From: Lachnospiraceae bacterium | Lineage (GTDB): Bacteria; Bacillota_A; Clostridia; Lachnospirales; Lachnospiraceae | Assembly (NCBI GenBank): GCA_017958245.1 | Contig: JAGDDC010000046.1 | Coordinates: 1 to 8,792, forward strand | Direction: 5' to 3' | Length of the DNA: 8,792 nt | Program-made: the position numbers and the translations under genes | Notes under the pieces: generated by a model | What the model saw: the letters and a program-made list of their open reading frames with translations, nothing else | What the model was told of the DNA's origin: nothing | The model's database searches: none | Part shown: piece by piece, positions 1 to 6,927 of the stretch | Numbering within the stretch: the stretch's first letter is position 1 | How the letters are laid out: every line of letters starts with the position of its first letter

Positions 1-539
1 CCAAGCAGCAGTGCCGCTCTCTCCATGTTGTTTTTCTTTATCTCCTGCCTGATCAGCGAACTGCTTATCTCGACACCGTCCTGCCTGACCTTCTCACAGA
101 CGACGAGCCTGTAGCCGTACTTCCCGGCGAAGCTCTTCAGGAGCTCAACGTCTCCCTTCGCCTCCCTGCCGAACCTGAAGTCCGTACCGACAACGACGGC
201 CTTTGCTCCCAGCCTTCGCACGATCACATCCCTTATGAAAGCCTCCGCGTCCATGTCGCGCGTCGCCCTGTCAAAAGGGTAGGATATCAGGATGTCCGCC
301 TTGTCGCCATCCTCTATGTAGTTTCTTCTCTCCTCCTCGGTGAAGATCAGATCCGTCCCCTCTCCGAGCAGGAGCTTCGAGTCCGAGAGCGCGAACGTAA
401 ACACAACTCTTGCGAGTCCGTCCGTATCCGACATCCTCTCGAGCAGAAGCTCATGTCCCCTGTGTATGCCGTCGAACTTTCCGAGCGTCACACAGGTGTC
501 CTCGAAACAAAAGTCTCTCTTTCCCGCCAGATATAGCAT
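1..539 (-). CDS. ribF: Bifunctional riboflavin kinase/FAD synthetase RibF, N-terminal part (3' end outside window)
   Basis: RibF makes FMN from riboflavin and FAD from FMN, in the cytoplasm. Only the first 179 residues, about the whole FAD-synthetase (FMN adenylyltransferase) module, lie in the window; the C-terminal riboflavin-kinase domain would lie beyond base 1. Seen directly: the nucleotidyltransferase motif TLGKFDGIHRGH at residues 18-29 (the HxGH-type ATP site), VVGTDFRFG at 116-124, and ISSSLIR at 158-164, matching the family's SS-x-IR motif. The ATG at 539-537 is chosen because GGAG lies five bases upstream and the FDGIHRGH motif then sits at the usual distance from the N-terminus. 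It follows truB by 19 bases and is the last visible gene of the operon, a common place for ribF in Firmicutes. No frameshift is visible in this part. Family assignment is secure; the kinase half cannot be assessed. Confidence 0.94.
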   Translation of the reverse strand, partial: MLYLAGKRDFCFEDTCVTLGKFDGIHRGHELLLERMSDTDGLARVVFTFALSDSKLLLGEGTDLIFTEEERRNYIEDGDKADILISYPFDRATRDMDAEAFIRDVIVRRLGAKAVVVGTDFRFGREAKGDVELLKSFAGKYGYRLVVCEKVRQDGVEISSSLIRQEIKKNNMERAALLL

Positions 540-558
540 ATTTACTCCGTCAAATGAT

Positions 559-1572
559 CTACAGGAACATCTTCTTTGGCTTGTATGACTTGAATCGCCT
601 GCTGTATACATAGGTCGCCATGAACTCGCCGTGGCTGTCGTAGACCAGTATACCCTCGCGGCTGCGCTCGCTCTCGAGCCTTTCAAAGTCATCCGTCCCC
701 ACCATGTTGCCGCTTAGGAGGAATCTGTCGGCGCTCTCTTTTAAGTACCCTCTGCCGTAGCCCTCGAGACAGCTGTCGGTAGGAACTATCAGACTCTCGA
801 GCCTGCCTGCTTTTGCTATCTCCTCGACCTCTGCAAGTGTGTGAGCCTCACCGATCGAGAACCTTCCGACCTGCAGCCTTTTAAGTTCTCCGACGCATGC
901 ACCGCATCCGAGCTTCTTTCCTATGTCGTTGCAGAGAGTCCTGATATATGTGCCCTTCGAGCAGTCGACACTCATCACGGCTTCGACATGACCGTCAGAC
1001 TCTGTAACGGACTCGACATCGATACGGTCGATATCGACCCATCTGGTCTCGCGCTCTATCTCCACGCCCTGTCTTGCAAGCTCGTAGAGGCGTTTTCCGC
1101 CGATCCTCACGGCCGAGTACATCGGTGGTTCCTGGTCGTACCCGCCCACAAAGCTTAAAGCTGCCTCTGTGATATCAGACTCTTTGAGCGAAATGACATT
1201 CCCTGTGGGACACCCTTCCCTCAAATGACCTCCCTCACTGCAGGCATCGTTCTTTGAGCAAGACAGCCCGTCGTGTGCCTCAAGACAGGTCCCTACATCG
1301 GTCAGCACAGTCCCCGTCATATCCTGGGAATCCGTCGTCACGCCGAGGATCATCCGTACCCTGTAACACTTTTTCTTGTCTATCAGGAGGTCGTTTAACT
1401 TCGTGGCGTTTCCGAGTCCCACGGGAAGCACGCCCGTAGCCTCGGGGTCTAAAGTGCCCGTGTGTCCGATCTTTCTCTGGCCGGTTATCCCGCGAAGCCT
1501 CGCCACCACGTCATGCGAGGTATAGCCTTTGTCTTTGTCGATCACGAGGATCCCGTTGTACTTTTCCCGCAT
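559..1572 (-). CDS. truB: tRNA pseudouridine(55) synthase TruB with a Cys-rich insertion
   Basis: TruB converts U55 in the T-loop of tRNAs to pseudouridine. The 337-residue product opens with NGILVIDKDKGYTSHDVV, and the catalytic aspartate is D42 in GHTGTLDPEATGVLPV. Other family motifs are YRVRMILGVTTDSQD (70-84), EPPMYSAVRIGGKRLYELAR (148-167), and the late GTYIRTLCNDIGKKLG segment; the C-terminus resembles the small PUA-like tail of Firmicute TruB. It is somewhat longer than I expect for the family, mainly because of an insertion at about residues 93-127 with four cysteines (C96, C105, C111, C121) and two histidines (H100, H116). The ATG at 1572 lies 24 bases after nrnA with no clear Shine-Dalgarno, so it may depend on translation of nrnA. 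It ends in TAG, with an in-frame TGA two codons later. Confidence 0.96.
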   Translation of the reverse strand: MREKYNGILVIDKDKGYTSHDVVARLRGITGQRKIGHTGTLDPEATGVLPVGLGNATKLNDLLIDKKKCYRVRMILGVTTDSQDMTGTVLTDVGTCLEAHDGLSCSKNDACSEGGHLREGCPTGNVISLKESDITEAALSFVGGYDQEPPMYSAVRIGGKRLYELARQGVEIERETRWVDIDRIDVESVTESDGHVEAVMSVDCSKGTYIRTLCNDIGKKLGCGACVGELKRLQVGRFSIGEAHTLAEVEEIAKAGRLESLIVPTDSCLEGYGRGYLKESADRFLLSGNMVGTDDFERLESERSREGILVYDSHGEFMATYVYSRRFKSYKPKKMFL

Positions 1573-1575
1573 AAT

Positions 1576-1592
1576 AAAACCGTCCCGGTCTT
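1576..1592 (-). promoter_or_regulatory. Small hairpin between nrnA stop and truB start
   Basis: On the minus strand, a seven-pair stem including one G-U pair can form between 1592-1586 and 1582-1576, around a GGA loop. It ends three bases before the truB ATG. It has a few U residues but most are inside the stem, so it is a poor intrinsic terminator. It lies where the truB ribosome site should be, so it could lower truB initiation unless nrnA is being translated. The base pairing is seen in the sequence; any function is inference. Confidence 0.25.
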
Positions 1593-1596
1593 TTTC

Positions 1597-2589
1597 TCAT
1601 CTGTTTTGCAGGGATTCCATCTGGCTTTCTATGCACGCGGTGATCGAATTCACAGCGTCAAAGAAACTTCCCTTGATGTCGCATCCCGCAGCCCTCACGT
1701 GGCCGCCGCCTCCGAACATCGAGCAGATCCTGCTCACATCGATCAGATTGTTGGATCTCATGCTGACCCTCCATTCAAGGGGCTCGCTCTCCTTCAGAAG
1801 TATCGCCACCTCAACTCCTTTGGTGACGCGCATCTGATCAATGATCCCATCCAGATCGGACGGCATGAGTCCGTAGAATTCCTGTGTTTTCTTGCTGACG
1901 CTCGAGACTATGACCTTCCCGTCCATCAGCAGAATGCTCTCGAGCAGGCATCTGCCCAGGATCTGGTTCTGAACATATGTCTTCTCGTAGAAAGTTCCGT
2001 CGATTATCTTCGATGAAGAGACTCCCTTTTCGAGTAGTATGCCCGCACACTCCATCGTATGCCTCGTCGTGTTCGAATGCTTGAACACTCCGGTATCGTG
2101 CACGATCCCGAGGTAGAGCGCTTCGGCGCAGGCAAAGCCTATCCTGTCGCTCTCGAAGATATCGCACAGCAACTCGCATGCGGAGCTCGCCTCAGGGCGC
2201 ACATAAAACATCTCCCCGAAACCGCTGTTGGTGATATGATGATCGACAACGATCGTGTGGGCAGAGCTCTTAAGGAAAGCCGCAGCCTTCCCAAGTCTGT
2301 CCTCGTCACCGCAGTCGAGCACCACGAAGAGATCGTAGGACTCCTCCGTCGCGACTTCCTTCCTCACGGCGTCGAGTCCCCCGAGGAATCCGAAACTCTC
2401 GGGGATCTCCTCAAGGTACACGTCGATCTGTTTATCACAGGCGTTCTCCACGTTGTCTTTGAGATAGTTGTACATTCCCATGCACGCGCCGATACAGTCA
2501 CCGTCCGGACGTACATGTCCCGCTATCGCGATCTTTCCTGCCTCAGCAAAGAGGGGCGCTATATCGGAGAATCTGTCAAAATTGTTCAT
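1597..2589 (-). CDS. nrnA: DHH/DHHA1 phosphoesterase, NrnA-like (nanoRNase / pAp phosphatase)
   Basis: The family degrades 2-5 nt RNA fragments to mononucleotides and often also dephosphorylates 3'-phosphoadenosine 5'-phosphate; it is a cytoplasmic Mn-dependent enzyme. Numbered from the ATG at 2589 (330 residues), the metal motifs are GHVRPDGDCIG (H25, D29, D31), VVLDCGDEDR (D92), VVDHHITN (D116, H117, H118) and GIVHDTGVFKHSNTT (D165). The DHHA1 substrate motif GGGGHVRAAG is near 293-302. All expected metal ligands are present. The frame is also open to a TTG at 2619, which would add ten residues, but that start has only a weak ribosome site, whereas AGAGAGG lies 12 bases before the ATG. The gene sits between rbfA and truB, a common place in Clostridia, and ends in TGA. 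Cyclic-dinucleotide hydrolases (GdpP) share the DHH core, but the absence of membrane, PAS and GGDEF segments argues for the NrnA type. Confidence 0.9.
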   Translation of the reverse strand: MNNFDRFSDIAPLFAEAGKIAIAGHVRPDGDCIGACMGMYNYLKDNVENACDKQIDVYLEEIPESFGFLGGLDAVRKEVATEESYDLFVVLDCGDEDRLGKAAAFLKSSAHTIVVDHHITNSGFGEMFYVRPEASSACELLCDIFESDRIGFACAEALYLGIVHDTGVFKHSNTTRHTMECAGILLEKGVSSSKIIDGTFYEKTYVQNQILGRCLLESILLMDGKVIVSSVSKKTQEFYGLMPSDLDGIIDQMRVTKGVEVAILLKESEPLEWRVSMRSNNLIDVSRICSMFGGGGHVRAAGCDIKGSFFDAVNSITACIESQMESLQNR

Positions 2590-2624
2590 GATCGTTGCAA
2601 ACCTCTCTTTATCAGCCAAAAAAC

Positions 2625-3098
2625 CTACTCTTCGTCAAGAGAATCCAACTCTTCGTCCAAATCCTCAAGTTCCTCATCCAGAGCGTCCATACCCTCGTCC
2701 GAATAGCCCGGCTCGGCATCGCCGCGGTCTATAGCCGCCTGCCTGTCGATCTTTGCGACATCGTCGATGCGCTTCGACATCTTGACGCCGTATTCTATCG
2801 ACTGGTCATCCAAAAAGATGAGTTCGGGTGTGTTCCGAAGGTTGAGTGTCTTTGCGAGCTGTCCGCGCAGGAAAGGCGCAGCGGAATTGAGCCCTATGAG
2901 TGTTCCCTGTCTGTCCCTGTCGTCGCCGAGGACGCTCACATAGACCTTTGCGGTCTTCAAGTCGGGAGTTACGTTCACCGACACGACCGAGGTCATGGGG
3001 TGGATCCTGGGGTCTTTGAGCTCCATCGCGATCAGGACGGACAGTTCTCTCTGAACTTCCTGGTTGATCCTTATGTTTTTGATACTGTTCTTTCTCAT
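2625..3098 (-). CDS. rbfA: 30S ribosome-binding factor RbfA with acidic C-terminal extension
   Basis: RbfA is a single KH-fold protein that binds the maturing 30S subunit and assists late 16S rRNA 5'-end processing. The N-terminal part is typical: [20 protein letters not shown] (10-29), DPRI at 29-32, [19 protein letters not shown], and the late [21 protein letters not shown] strand-helix region. At 157 residues it is longer than the roughly 115-135 usual for the family; the extra length is an acidic tail from about residue 125, ending in an LDEELxx heptad-like run. The ATG at 3098 overlaps the infB TGA as ATGA, and a strong GGAGGAGG lies seven bases upstream inside the last codons of infB, so the two genes are probably translationally coupled. 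It stops with TAG; the next in-frame stop is 12 codons further on. Confidence 0.95.
   Translation of the reverse strand: MRKNSIKNIRINQEVQRELSVLIAMELKDPRIHPMTSVVSVNVTPDLKTAKVYVSVLGDDRDRQGTLIGLNSAAPFLRGQLAKTLNLRNTPELIFLDDQSIEYGVKMSKRIDDVAKIDRQAAIDRGDAEPGYSDEGMDALDEELEDLDEELDSLDEE
2628..2681 (-). repeat. Heptad-like acidic repeat in the RbfA tail
   Basis: Residues 140-157 of RbfA read [18 protein letters not shown]: a seven-residue (21-base) repeat with leucines at 140, 147 and 154, plus 144 and 151. Nearly every other residue is Asp or Glu. The pattern could form a short amphipathic helix with a leucine stripe. The underlying DNA units are related but diverged. Confidence 0.7.
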
Positions 3099-6000
3099 CT
3101 GGGAACCTCCTCCATCACGTAGAACTCGATCTGGTCAAGCTCCATGAGATCGTTGAACTTCTCGAATACGAGACCGCACTCGTATCCCTTGTCAACTTCC
3201 TTCACGTCATCCTTGAAACGCTTGAGCGAAGCGAGAGGACCTTCGTAGATCTGCTCTCCCTCCCTCGTGATCCTCGCGCTGCATCCGCGCTGGATCTTTC
3301 CGTCGAGCACGTACGAACCGGCGATCACGCCGAGTCCGGAGGCCTTGAATGTCTGGCGCACCTCCGCGTGTCCGATGACCTTCTCGCGGAAGATAGGCTT
3401 GAGCATGCCCTTCATGGCGTTCTCAACGTCCTCTATAGCGTTGTAGATGACCTTGTATGTCTTGATCTCGACATTCTCTCTCTCGGCGGTATCCTTTGCG
3501 GTGTTGTCGGGCTTCACGTTGAAGCCTATGATGATCGCGTTGGAAGCACTTGCGAGGTTGATGTCGGACTCGTTGATCGCGCCGACTCCGCCGTGGATCA
3601 CGCGGACTACGACCTCCTCGTTGCTGAGCTTCTCAAGACTCTGGCGCACGGCCTCAACCGAACCCTGTACGTCCGCCTTGATGATGATGTTCAGCTCCTT
3701 GATGTTTCCTGCCTGGATCTGCGAGAACAGACCATCGAGAGACAGTCTCTTCTTGGTCTCCGCAAGGAGGTTCTCCTTGCTCTGCGAGATGAAGGCCTCT
3801 GCTATGGTCCTTGCCTCCTTCTCGTCCTTTACAGCCATAACGACCTCACCTGCGTTGGGAACTCCGTTGAGTCCAAGGATTTCTACAGGTGTAGACGGTG
3901 TGGCCTTCTTCACGGGCTTTCCGTTGTGATCCATCATAGCGCGGACCTTGCCGTGTGTCGCTCCGATGGCAACGTTGTCGCCCACCTCGAGTGTACCCTT
4001 CTGAACAAGGATGGTTGCAACGGGGCCCTTGCCCTTGTCAAGCTCTGCCTCGATGACTATACCGCGGGCTTTTCTGTTGGGGTTAGCCTTGAGCTCGCAT
4101 ACATCTGCGGTGAGGAGGATCATTTCGAGAAGATTCTCGATGCCCTCGCCGGTCTTTGCGGATACGGGACAGAACACCGTCTCGCCGCCCCACTCCTCGG
4201 CCGTGAGTCCGTGCTCGGTGAGCTCCTGCTTTACACGCTCAACGTTCGCGCCGGGCTTGTCGATCTTGTTGACCGCAACTATGATCTGGACGTTCGCCGC
4301 CTTCGCGTGGTTTATGGCCTCAACCGTCTGAGGCATGACGCCGTCGTCGGCAGCGACTACCAGGATCGCGATATCTGTAGACTTCGCGCCGCGCATACGC
4401 ATGGACGTGAAAGCCTCGTGTCCGGGCGTATCGAGGAAGGTGATCTTCCTGCCGTTCACCTCGACAACATAAGCACCGATGTGCTGCGTTATGCCGCCCG
4501 CCTCCTTGTCGGTCACGTTGGTCTCCCTGATGCGGTCAAGAAGCGATGTCTTGCCGTGGTCTACGTGACCCATTACACAAACTACGGGAGGGCGTTTCAC
4601 CATGAGGCTCTCGTCCTCTTCTTCTTCCTTCAAAAGTTCTTCCACTACGTTTACCTTTACCTCGTGCTCCGCAATACAGTTGTACTCGAGAGCAAGTTCT
4701 TCAGCTTCCTCAAAAGATATCTCAGAGTTGATCATGACTATCTTGCCTGCCAGGAAAAGCTTCTTGATGATAGCACCGGTAGGCTGCTTAAGCTTGTCGG
4801 CAAGCTCCTTGATGGTGACGGGATCCGGAAGAGTGATCGTCTTGATCTCCGTGGGATCCTCCGCCTTCTTGGGTGCGACCTCGGGCTTTATGAAAGCTCC
4901 CTTCCTGTTGGGATCCTTCTTGGGCTTCGCCTGATTCTGGTTGAATCCGTCCTCGTAGTCTCCTCTGCGCTTCTTGTCTCTGTCCTTGTTGCCCTTCTTG
5001 CTGTTGTATGCGTTGTCGCGCCTTGTCTTGTCGGTATCGTTCGACATCTCGGGCTTCGCGCCGGGCTTGGGACCTCTGCTGTCGCGCCTGTCGTTCTTGC
5101 CTGCTCCGTTCCTGTCATTTGAGAAGCCTGAGCCGTAACCGCCCGGTCTTCCGGGACCCGACTGACCATAGCTGCCTCTTCGCTGATCTGAAGGGCCTCT
5201 TCCGCCGTAAGGTCTGTCGCCGGATCTTTGGTCCGAACCTGCGGGCCTCTGTCCGTTCTGGTACGGAGGTCTGCCCTGTCTGTCGCCGAAAGGCTTTCTT
5301 ATATCGCCTCTCTGTCCCTGGTCGGGCCTTGTCTGTCCCCTGTCCTGTGAAGGATGCGCCCCGTCTCTTCCTGTGGGCGCCTTCTGAGGCTGGCGCTCAG
5401 TCTTTTCTTCGGGCTTTTGCGCGGGCTCTCTTGCGGGTCTTTCAGATCCCGCATCAGCTGCGGGTGCTGCAGTGTCCCTTGTCTTGTCCTCCGAAGGACG
5501 TTTCGGAGCCTGTCCTCCGGGGCCTACCGGAAGCGGTTTCCCGTCTATCCAAAGGTATGTCTGCCTGAGGGGCTTTCCATCGGGACCCAAAGGTCTTCCG
5601 TCGGGACCCATCTGAAGCGGCTTGCCGTCGGGAGCCACGGGCTTCCCGTCGGGACCTGTCTTCAAGGGACTTCCGTCGGGCCATACAAGTACTCTTCTCA
5701 AAGGCTTTCCGTCAGGTCCGAGTGCTCTCTGCCTGAGGGGCTTGCCGTCGGGTCCCAAAGGTCTTCCGTCAGGTCCTGTCTTCACAGGCTTGCCGTCAGG
5801 TCCTGCCTGAAGAGGTCTGCCGTCGGTCCACAGAAAAGCAAGCTTCAGAGGCTTGCCGTCGGGTCCTACGGGCCCGGGTCTTCTGACAGGTTTCCCCTCC
5901 GCTCCCGCGGGCGCCTGCTTTCCCTTGTCCTCTGCGGGGCGCTTCGCTGTCTTTGACTCGGGAGCTTCCTCTTTCTTCTCCTCAGCCTTATCCTCAGCCT

Positions 6001-6121
6001 TCGCAGCCGTCTTCTTCGCTGCGGGCTTTGTCTCCGTCTTTGCGGCGGGCTTTTTGGCGGAACTCTTTCCAAGGAAATGATCCCTAACCTCGCCTGCGTC
6101 CTCATCCTCAAGGGTACTCAT
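3095..6121 (-). CDS. infB: Translation initiation factor IF-2 (main frame, lacking the first IF2_N domain)
   Basis: IF-2 is the GTPase that brings fMet-tRNA to the 30S subunit and promotes 50S joining. Numbered from the ATG at 6121 (1008 residues): a Lys/Ala/Glu-rich stretch to about 80; a DG[KRS]P[LV] repeat region at 86-197; a Gly/Arg/Gln/Pro-rich, probably disordered region at about 265-415; a second IF2_N domain at about 420-485; then the GTPase with G1 GHVDHGKT (518-525), G2 GGITQHIG (542-549), G3 DTPGH (564-568), G4 NKID (618-621) and G5 SAK (654-656), followed by domains II, III and the fMet-tRNA-binding domain IV. The catalytic part looks intact. This is not the ancestral start: the same frame continues upstream through a TAG at 6145-6143 to a better ATG at 6241, where the first IF2_N domain begins; with the TAG read as sense the protein would be 1048 residues. 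The ribosome site for 6121 is weak, so expression may depend on reinitiation or readthrough. It overlaps rbfA by four bases. Confidence 0.95.
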   Translation of the reverse strand: MSTLEDEDAGEVRDHFLGKSSAKKPAAKTETKPAAKKTAAKAEDKAEEKKEEAPESKTAKRPAEDKGKQAPAGAEGKPVRRPGPVGPDGKPLKLAFLWTDGRPLQAGPDGKPVKTGPDGRPLGPDGKPLRQRALGPDGKPLRRVLVWPDGSPLKTGPDGKPVAPDGKPLQMGPDGRPLGPDGKPLRQTYLWIDGKPLPVGPGGQAPKRPSEDKTRDTAAPAADAGSERPAREPAQKPEEKTERQPQKAPTGRDGAHPSQDRGQTRPDQGQRGDIRKPFGDRQGRPPYQNGQRPAGSDQRSGDRPYGGRGPSDQRRGSYGQSGPGRPGGYGSGFSNDRNGAGKNDRRDSRGPKPGAKPEMSNDTDKTRRDNAYNSKKGNKDRDKKRRGDYEDGFNQNQAKPKKDPNRKGAFIKPEVAPKKAEDPTEIKTITLPDPVTIKELADKLKQPTGAIIKKLFLAGKIVMINSEISFEEAEELALEYNCIAEHEVKVNVVEELLKEEEEDESLMVKRPPVVCVMGHVDHGKTSLLDRIRETNVTDKEAGGITQHIGAYVVEVNGRKITFLDTPGHEAFTSMRMRGAKSTDIAILVVAADDGVMPQTVEAINHAKAANVQIIVAVNKIDKPGANVERVKQELTEHGLTAEEWGGETVFCPVSAKTGEGIENLLEMILLTADVCELKANPNRKARGIVIEAELDKGKGPVATILVQKGTLEVGDNVAIGATHGKVRAMMDHNGKPVKKATPSTPVEILGLNGVPNAGEVVMAVKDEKEARTIAEAFISQSKENLLAETKKRLSLDGLFSQIQAGNIKELNIIIKADVQGSVEAVRQSLEKLSNEEVVVRVIHGGVGAINESDINLASASNAIIIGFNVKPDNTAKDTAERENVEIKTYKVIYNAIEDVENAMKGMLKPIFREKVIGHAEVRQTFKASGLGVIAGSYVLDGKIQRGCSARITREGEQIYEGPLASLKRFKDDVKEVDKGYECGLVFEKFNDLMELDQIEFYVMEEVPR
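5531..5866 (-). repeat. GPDGKPL-type repeat region in IF-2
   Basis: Residues 86-197 of IF-2 contain twelve DG[KRS]P[LV] units, with aspartates at 88, 100, 109, 118, 125, 137, 149, 158, 165, 174, 181 and 193, spaced by 7, 9 or 12 residues. A higher-order block, GPDGKPL followed by five or so residues, Trp, one residue and DGxPL, occurs three times (86-104, 135-153, 179-197; Trp at 98, 147, 191). Codons vary between units, mainly at third positions, so the peptide pattern appears to be kept while the DNA drifts. No function is known to me for such repeats in IF-2. Confidence 0.88.
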
Positions 6122-6142
6122 GTGGCTCTTGTACTCTTTCCC

Positions 6143-6241
6143 CTACTCCGCGAGAAACGCTATGATATCTTTGCTCTTTAGTTCCGTTCCCTTTGCTTCG
6201 CTTATCTCTTTCGCGAGCTCATGGATTTTCAATTTGGCCAT
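6143..6241 (-). CDS. infB: 5' part of infB: first IF2_N domain, ended by an in-frame amber codon
   Basis: This frame encodes 32 residues, beginning MAKLKIHELAKEI and ending DIIAFLAE before TAG at 6145-6143. It is the classic start of Firmicute IF-2 (MAKxRVxELAKEL, then a KELI-FL helix). After the TAG the same frame continues GKEYKSH into the MSTLEDED at 6121, which is also the usual continuation of this domain, so a single codon is changed; CAG or AAG (Gln or Lys) to TAG is the simplest history. The ATG at 6241 has GGAGAG eight bases upstream, much better than the site before 6121. The piece is either translated as a 32-residue leader followed by reinitiation, read through to give full IF-2, or reflects a sequence error. 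It could equally be called a disrupted 5' end of infB. Confidence 0.82.
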   Translation of the reverse strand: MAKLKIHELAKEISEAKGTELKSKDIIAFLAE

Positions 6242-6272
6242 TTACACATCTCTCCAATCTGTTACCTTAAAC
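6242..6272 (-). promoter_or_regulatory. ylxQ-infB spacer with Shine-Dalgarno for the upstream infB start
   Basis: On the minus strand the 31 bases after the ylxQ TAG contain GGAGAG eight bases before the ATG at 6241. This decides that the original infB start is 6241 rather than 6121. No promoter or terminator is seen. An in-frame TAA follows the ylxQ TAG after one codon. Confidence 0.7.
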
Positions 6273-6629
6273 CTACAACGACTCTAAATACTTTATGATC
6301 TGCGCCGCCATGCCCTGATCATTCACGGCAAGCGATGCGCGGAATTCTTTTCCCATCGAATGACCGAGCGTATCCTTGTCTGAGAAGGAAAAGCAAGGCA
6401 CCCCGTAGTAGTCGCACATATCCTTGAACTTCTTTTTCGTGTTGTCCGAGGCGTCTCCCGCGACTATCACAAGCCGCGCCTTCCCGTCCTTTACGGACTT
6501 TTCGGTCAGGAACTCTCCGCTTGCGGCAAACCCTGCCTTCGTGCTGAGTCCGAGCAGCGAGAGAACCTTCTTTGAGATTTCTTCCGGGGGACGCTTAAAG
6601 CTTCCGTCATCCTTTTTCAAATGCCTCAT
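6273..6629 (-). CDS. ylxQ: L7Ae/L30e-family RNA-binding protein YlxQ
   Basis: A small protein of the L7Ae/L30e fold; Bacillus YlxQ is known to bind kink-turn RNA, but its cellular role is not settled. In the 118-residue product the family features are LLGLSTKAGFAASGE (25-39), LVIVAGDASDNTKKKF (53-68), the Cys/Tyr-Gly-Val-Pro segment CDYYGVPCFSF, LGHSMGKE and the terminal VNDQGMAAQIIKYL. It is slightly longer than Bacillus YlxQ through a charged N-terminal extension of about 20 residues. The start is uncertain: the ATG at 6629 lies directly against AAGGGGG, too close for a normal ribosome site, while a TTG at 6620 has that site at nine bases. Either choice overlaps the end of rnpM, which implies coupled translation. 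It ends in TAG. Confidence 0.88.
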   Translation of the reverse strand: MRHLKKDDGSFKRPPEEISKKVLSLLGLSTKAGFAASGEFLTEKSVKDGKARLVIVAGDASDNTKKKFKDMCDYYGVPCFSFSDKDTLGHSMGKEFRASLAVNDQGMAAQIIKYLESL

Positions 6630-6879
6630 CCCCCTTCAGCTTTTCATATATCTCCTTCGGGATCGTCATCTTGAAGGATCTCTCAAGGCCTTTGTTCTTC
6701 GCCGCTAGTTCAAGACAAGCCCTGTCGCGGCATATATAAGCGCCTCTTCCGTTCTTCTTTCCGGTTAAGTCGGTCTCAAACTCTCCCTCGGTCGTCCTTA
6801 CGATCCTCAACATCTCTTTCTTGGGTCGCATCTCACCGCATCCGGTGCACTTCCTGAGCGGTATCTTTCGCGTATTCAT
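6607..6879 (-). CDS. rnpM: RNase P modulator RnpM (YlxR family)
   Basis: A YlxR-family protein; the Bacillus member has been described as an RNA-binding modulator of RNase P and renamed RnpM. Family marks are the N-terminal RKIPLRKCTGCGEMRPKKEM with the C-x-x-C pair, LRIVRTTEG, and GRGAYICRDRACLELA containing the second cysteine pair. The 90-residue length is normal. The start is taken as the ATG at 6879, with AAAGGG ten bases upstream; a GTG three codons earlier at 6888 would be only about three bases from that site. It follows nusA by about 48 bases and its last codons overlap ylxQ. It ends in TGA. Confidence 0.92.
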   Translation of the reverse strand: MNTRKIPLRKCTGCGEMRPKKEMLRIVRTTEGEFETDLTGKKNGRGAYICRDRACLELAAKNKGLERSFKMTIPKEIYEKLKGDEAFEKG

Positions 6880-6911
6880 CTCACACACGCCCTTTCTCTG
6901 TCTGACTGACT

Positions 6912-6923
6912 GACCGTACGGTC
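6912..6923. repeat. 12-bp perfect palindrome in the nusA-rnpM spacer
   Basis: GACCGTACGGTC is its own reverse complement and lies in the 48-base spacer after the nusA stop, next to three direct copies of the tetranucleotide CTGA/TCAG. There is no loop and no T-tract on the transcribed strand, so it is not a terminator. It could be a protein-binding site or chance. Confidence 0.4.
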
Positions 6924-6927
6924 GTTA

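Noticed and set aside
1576..1592. Intrinsic terminator between nrnA and truB
   Set aside because: The stem is short, includes a wobble pair, and its U residues are mostly paired; truB and ribF continue the operon immediately after.
1462..2706. Overlapping plus-strand open frames of 184 and 215 codons
   Set aside because: They are antisense to nrnA and truB, whose motifs are complete, and they show no recognisable domains.
3368..5122. Open frame of 584 codons on the plus strand
   Set aside because: It lies entirely antisense to infB, has no ribosome site or family motifs, and arises from the codon bias of infB.
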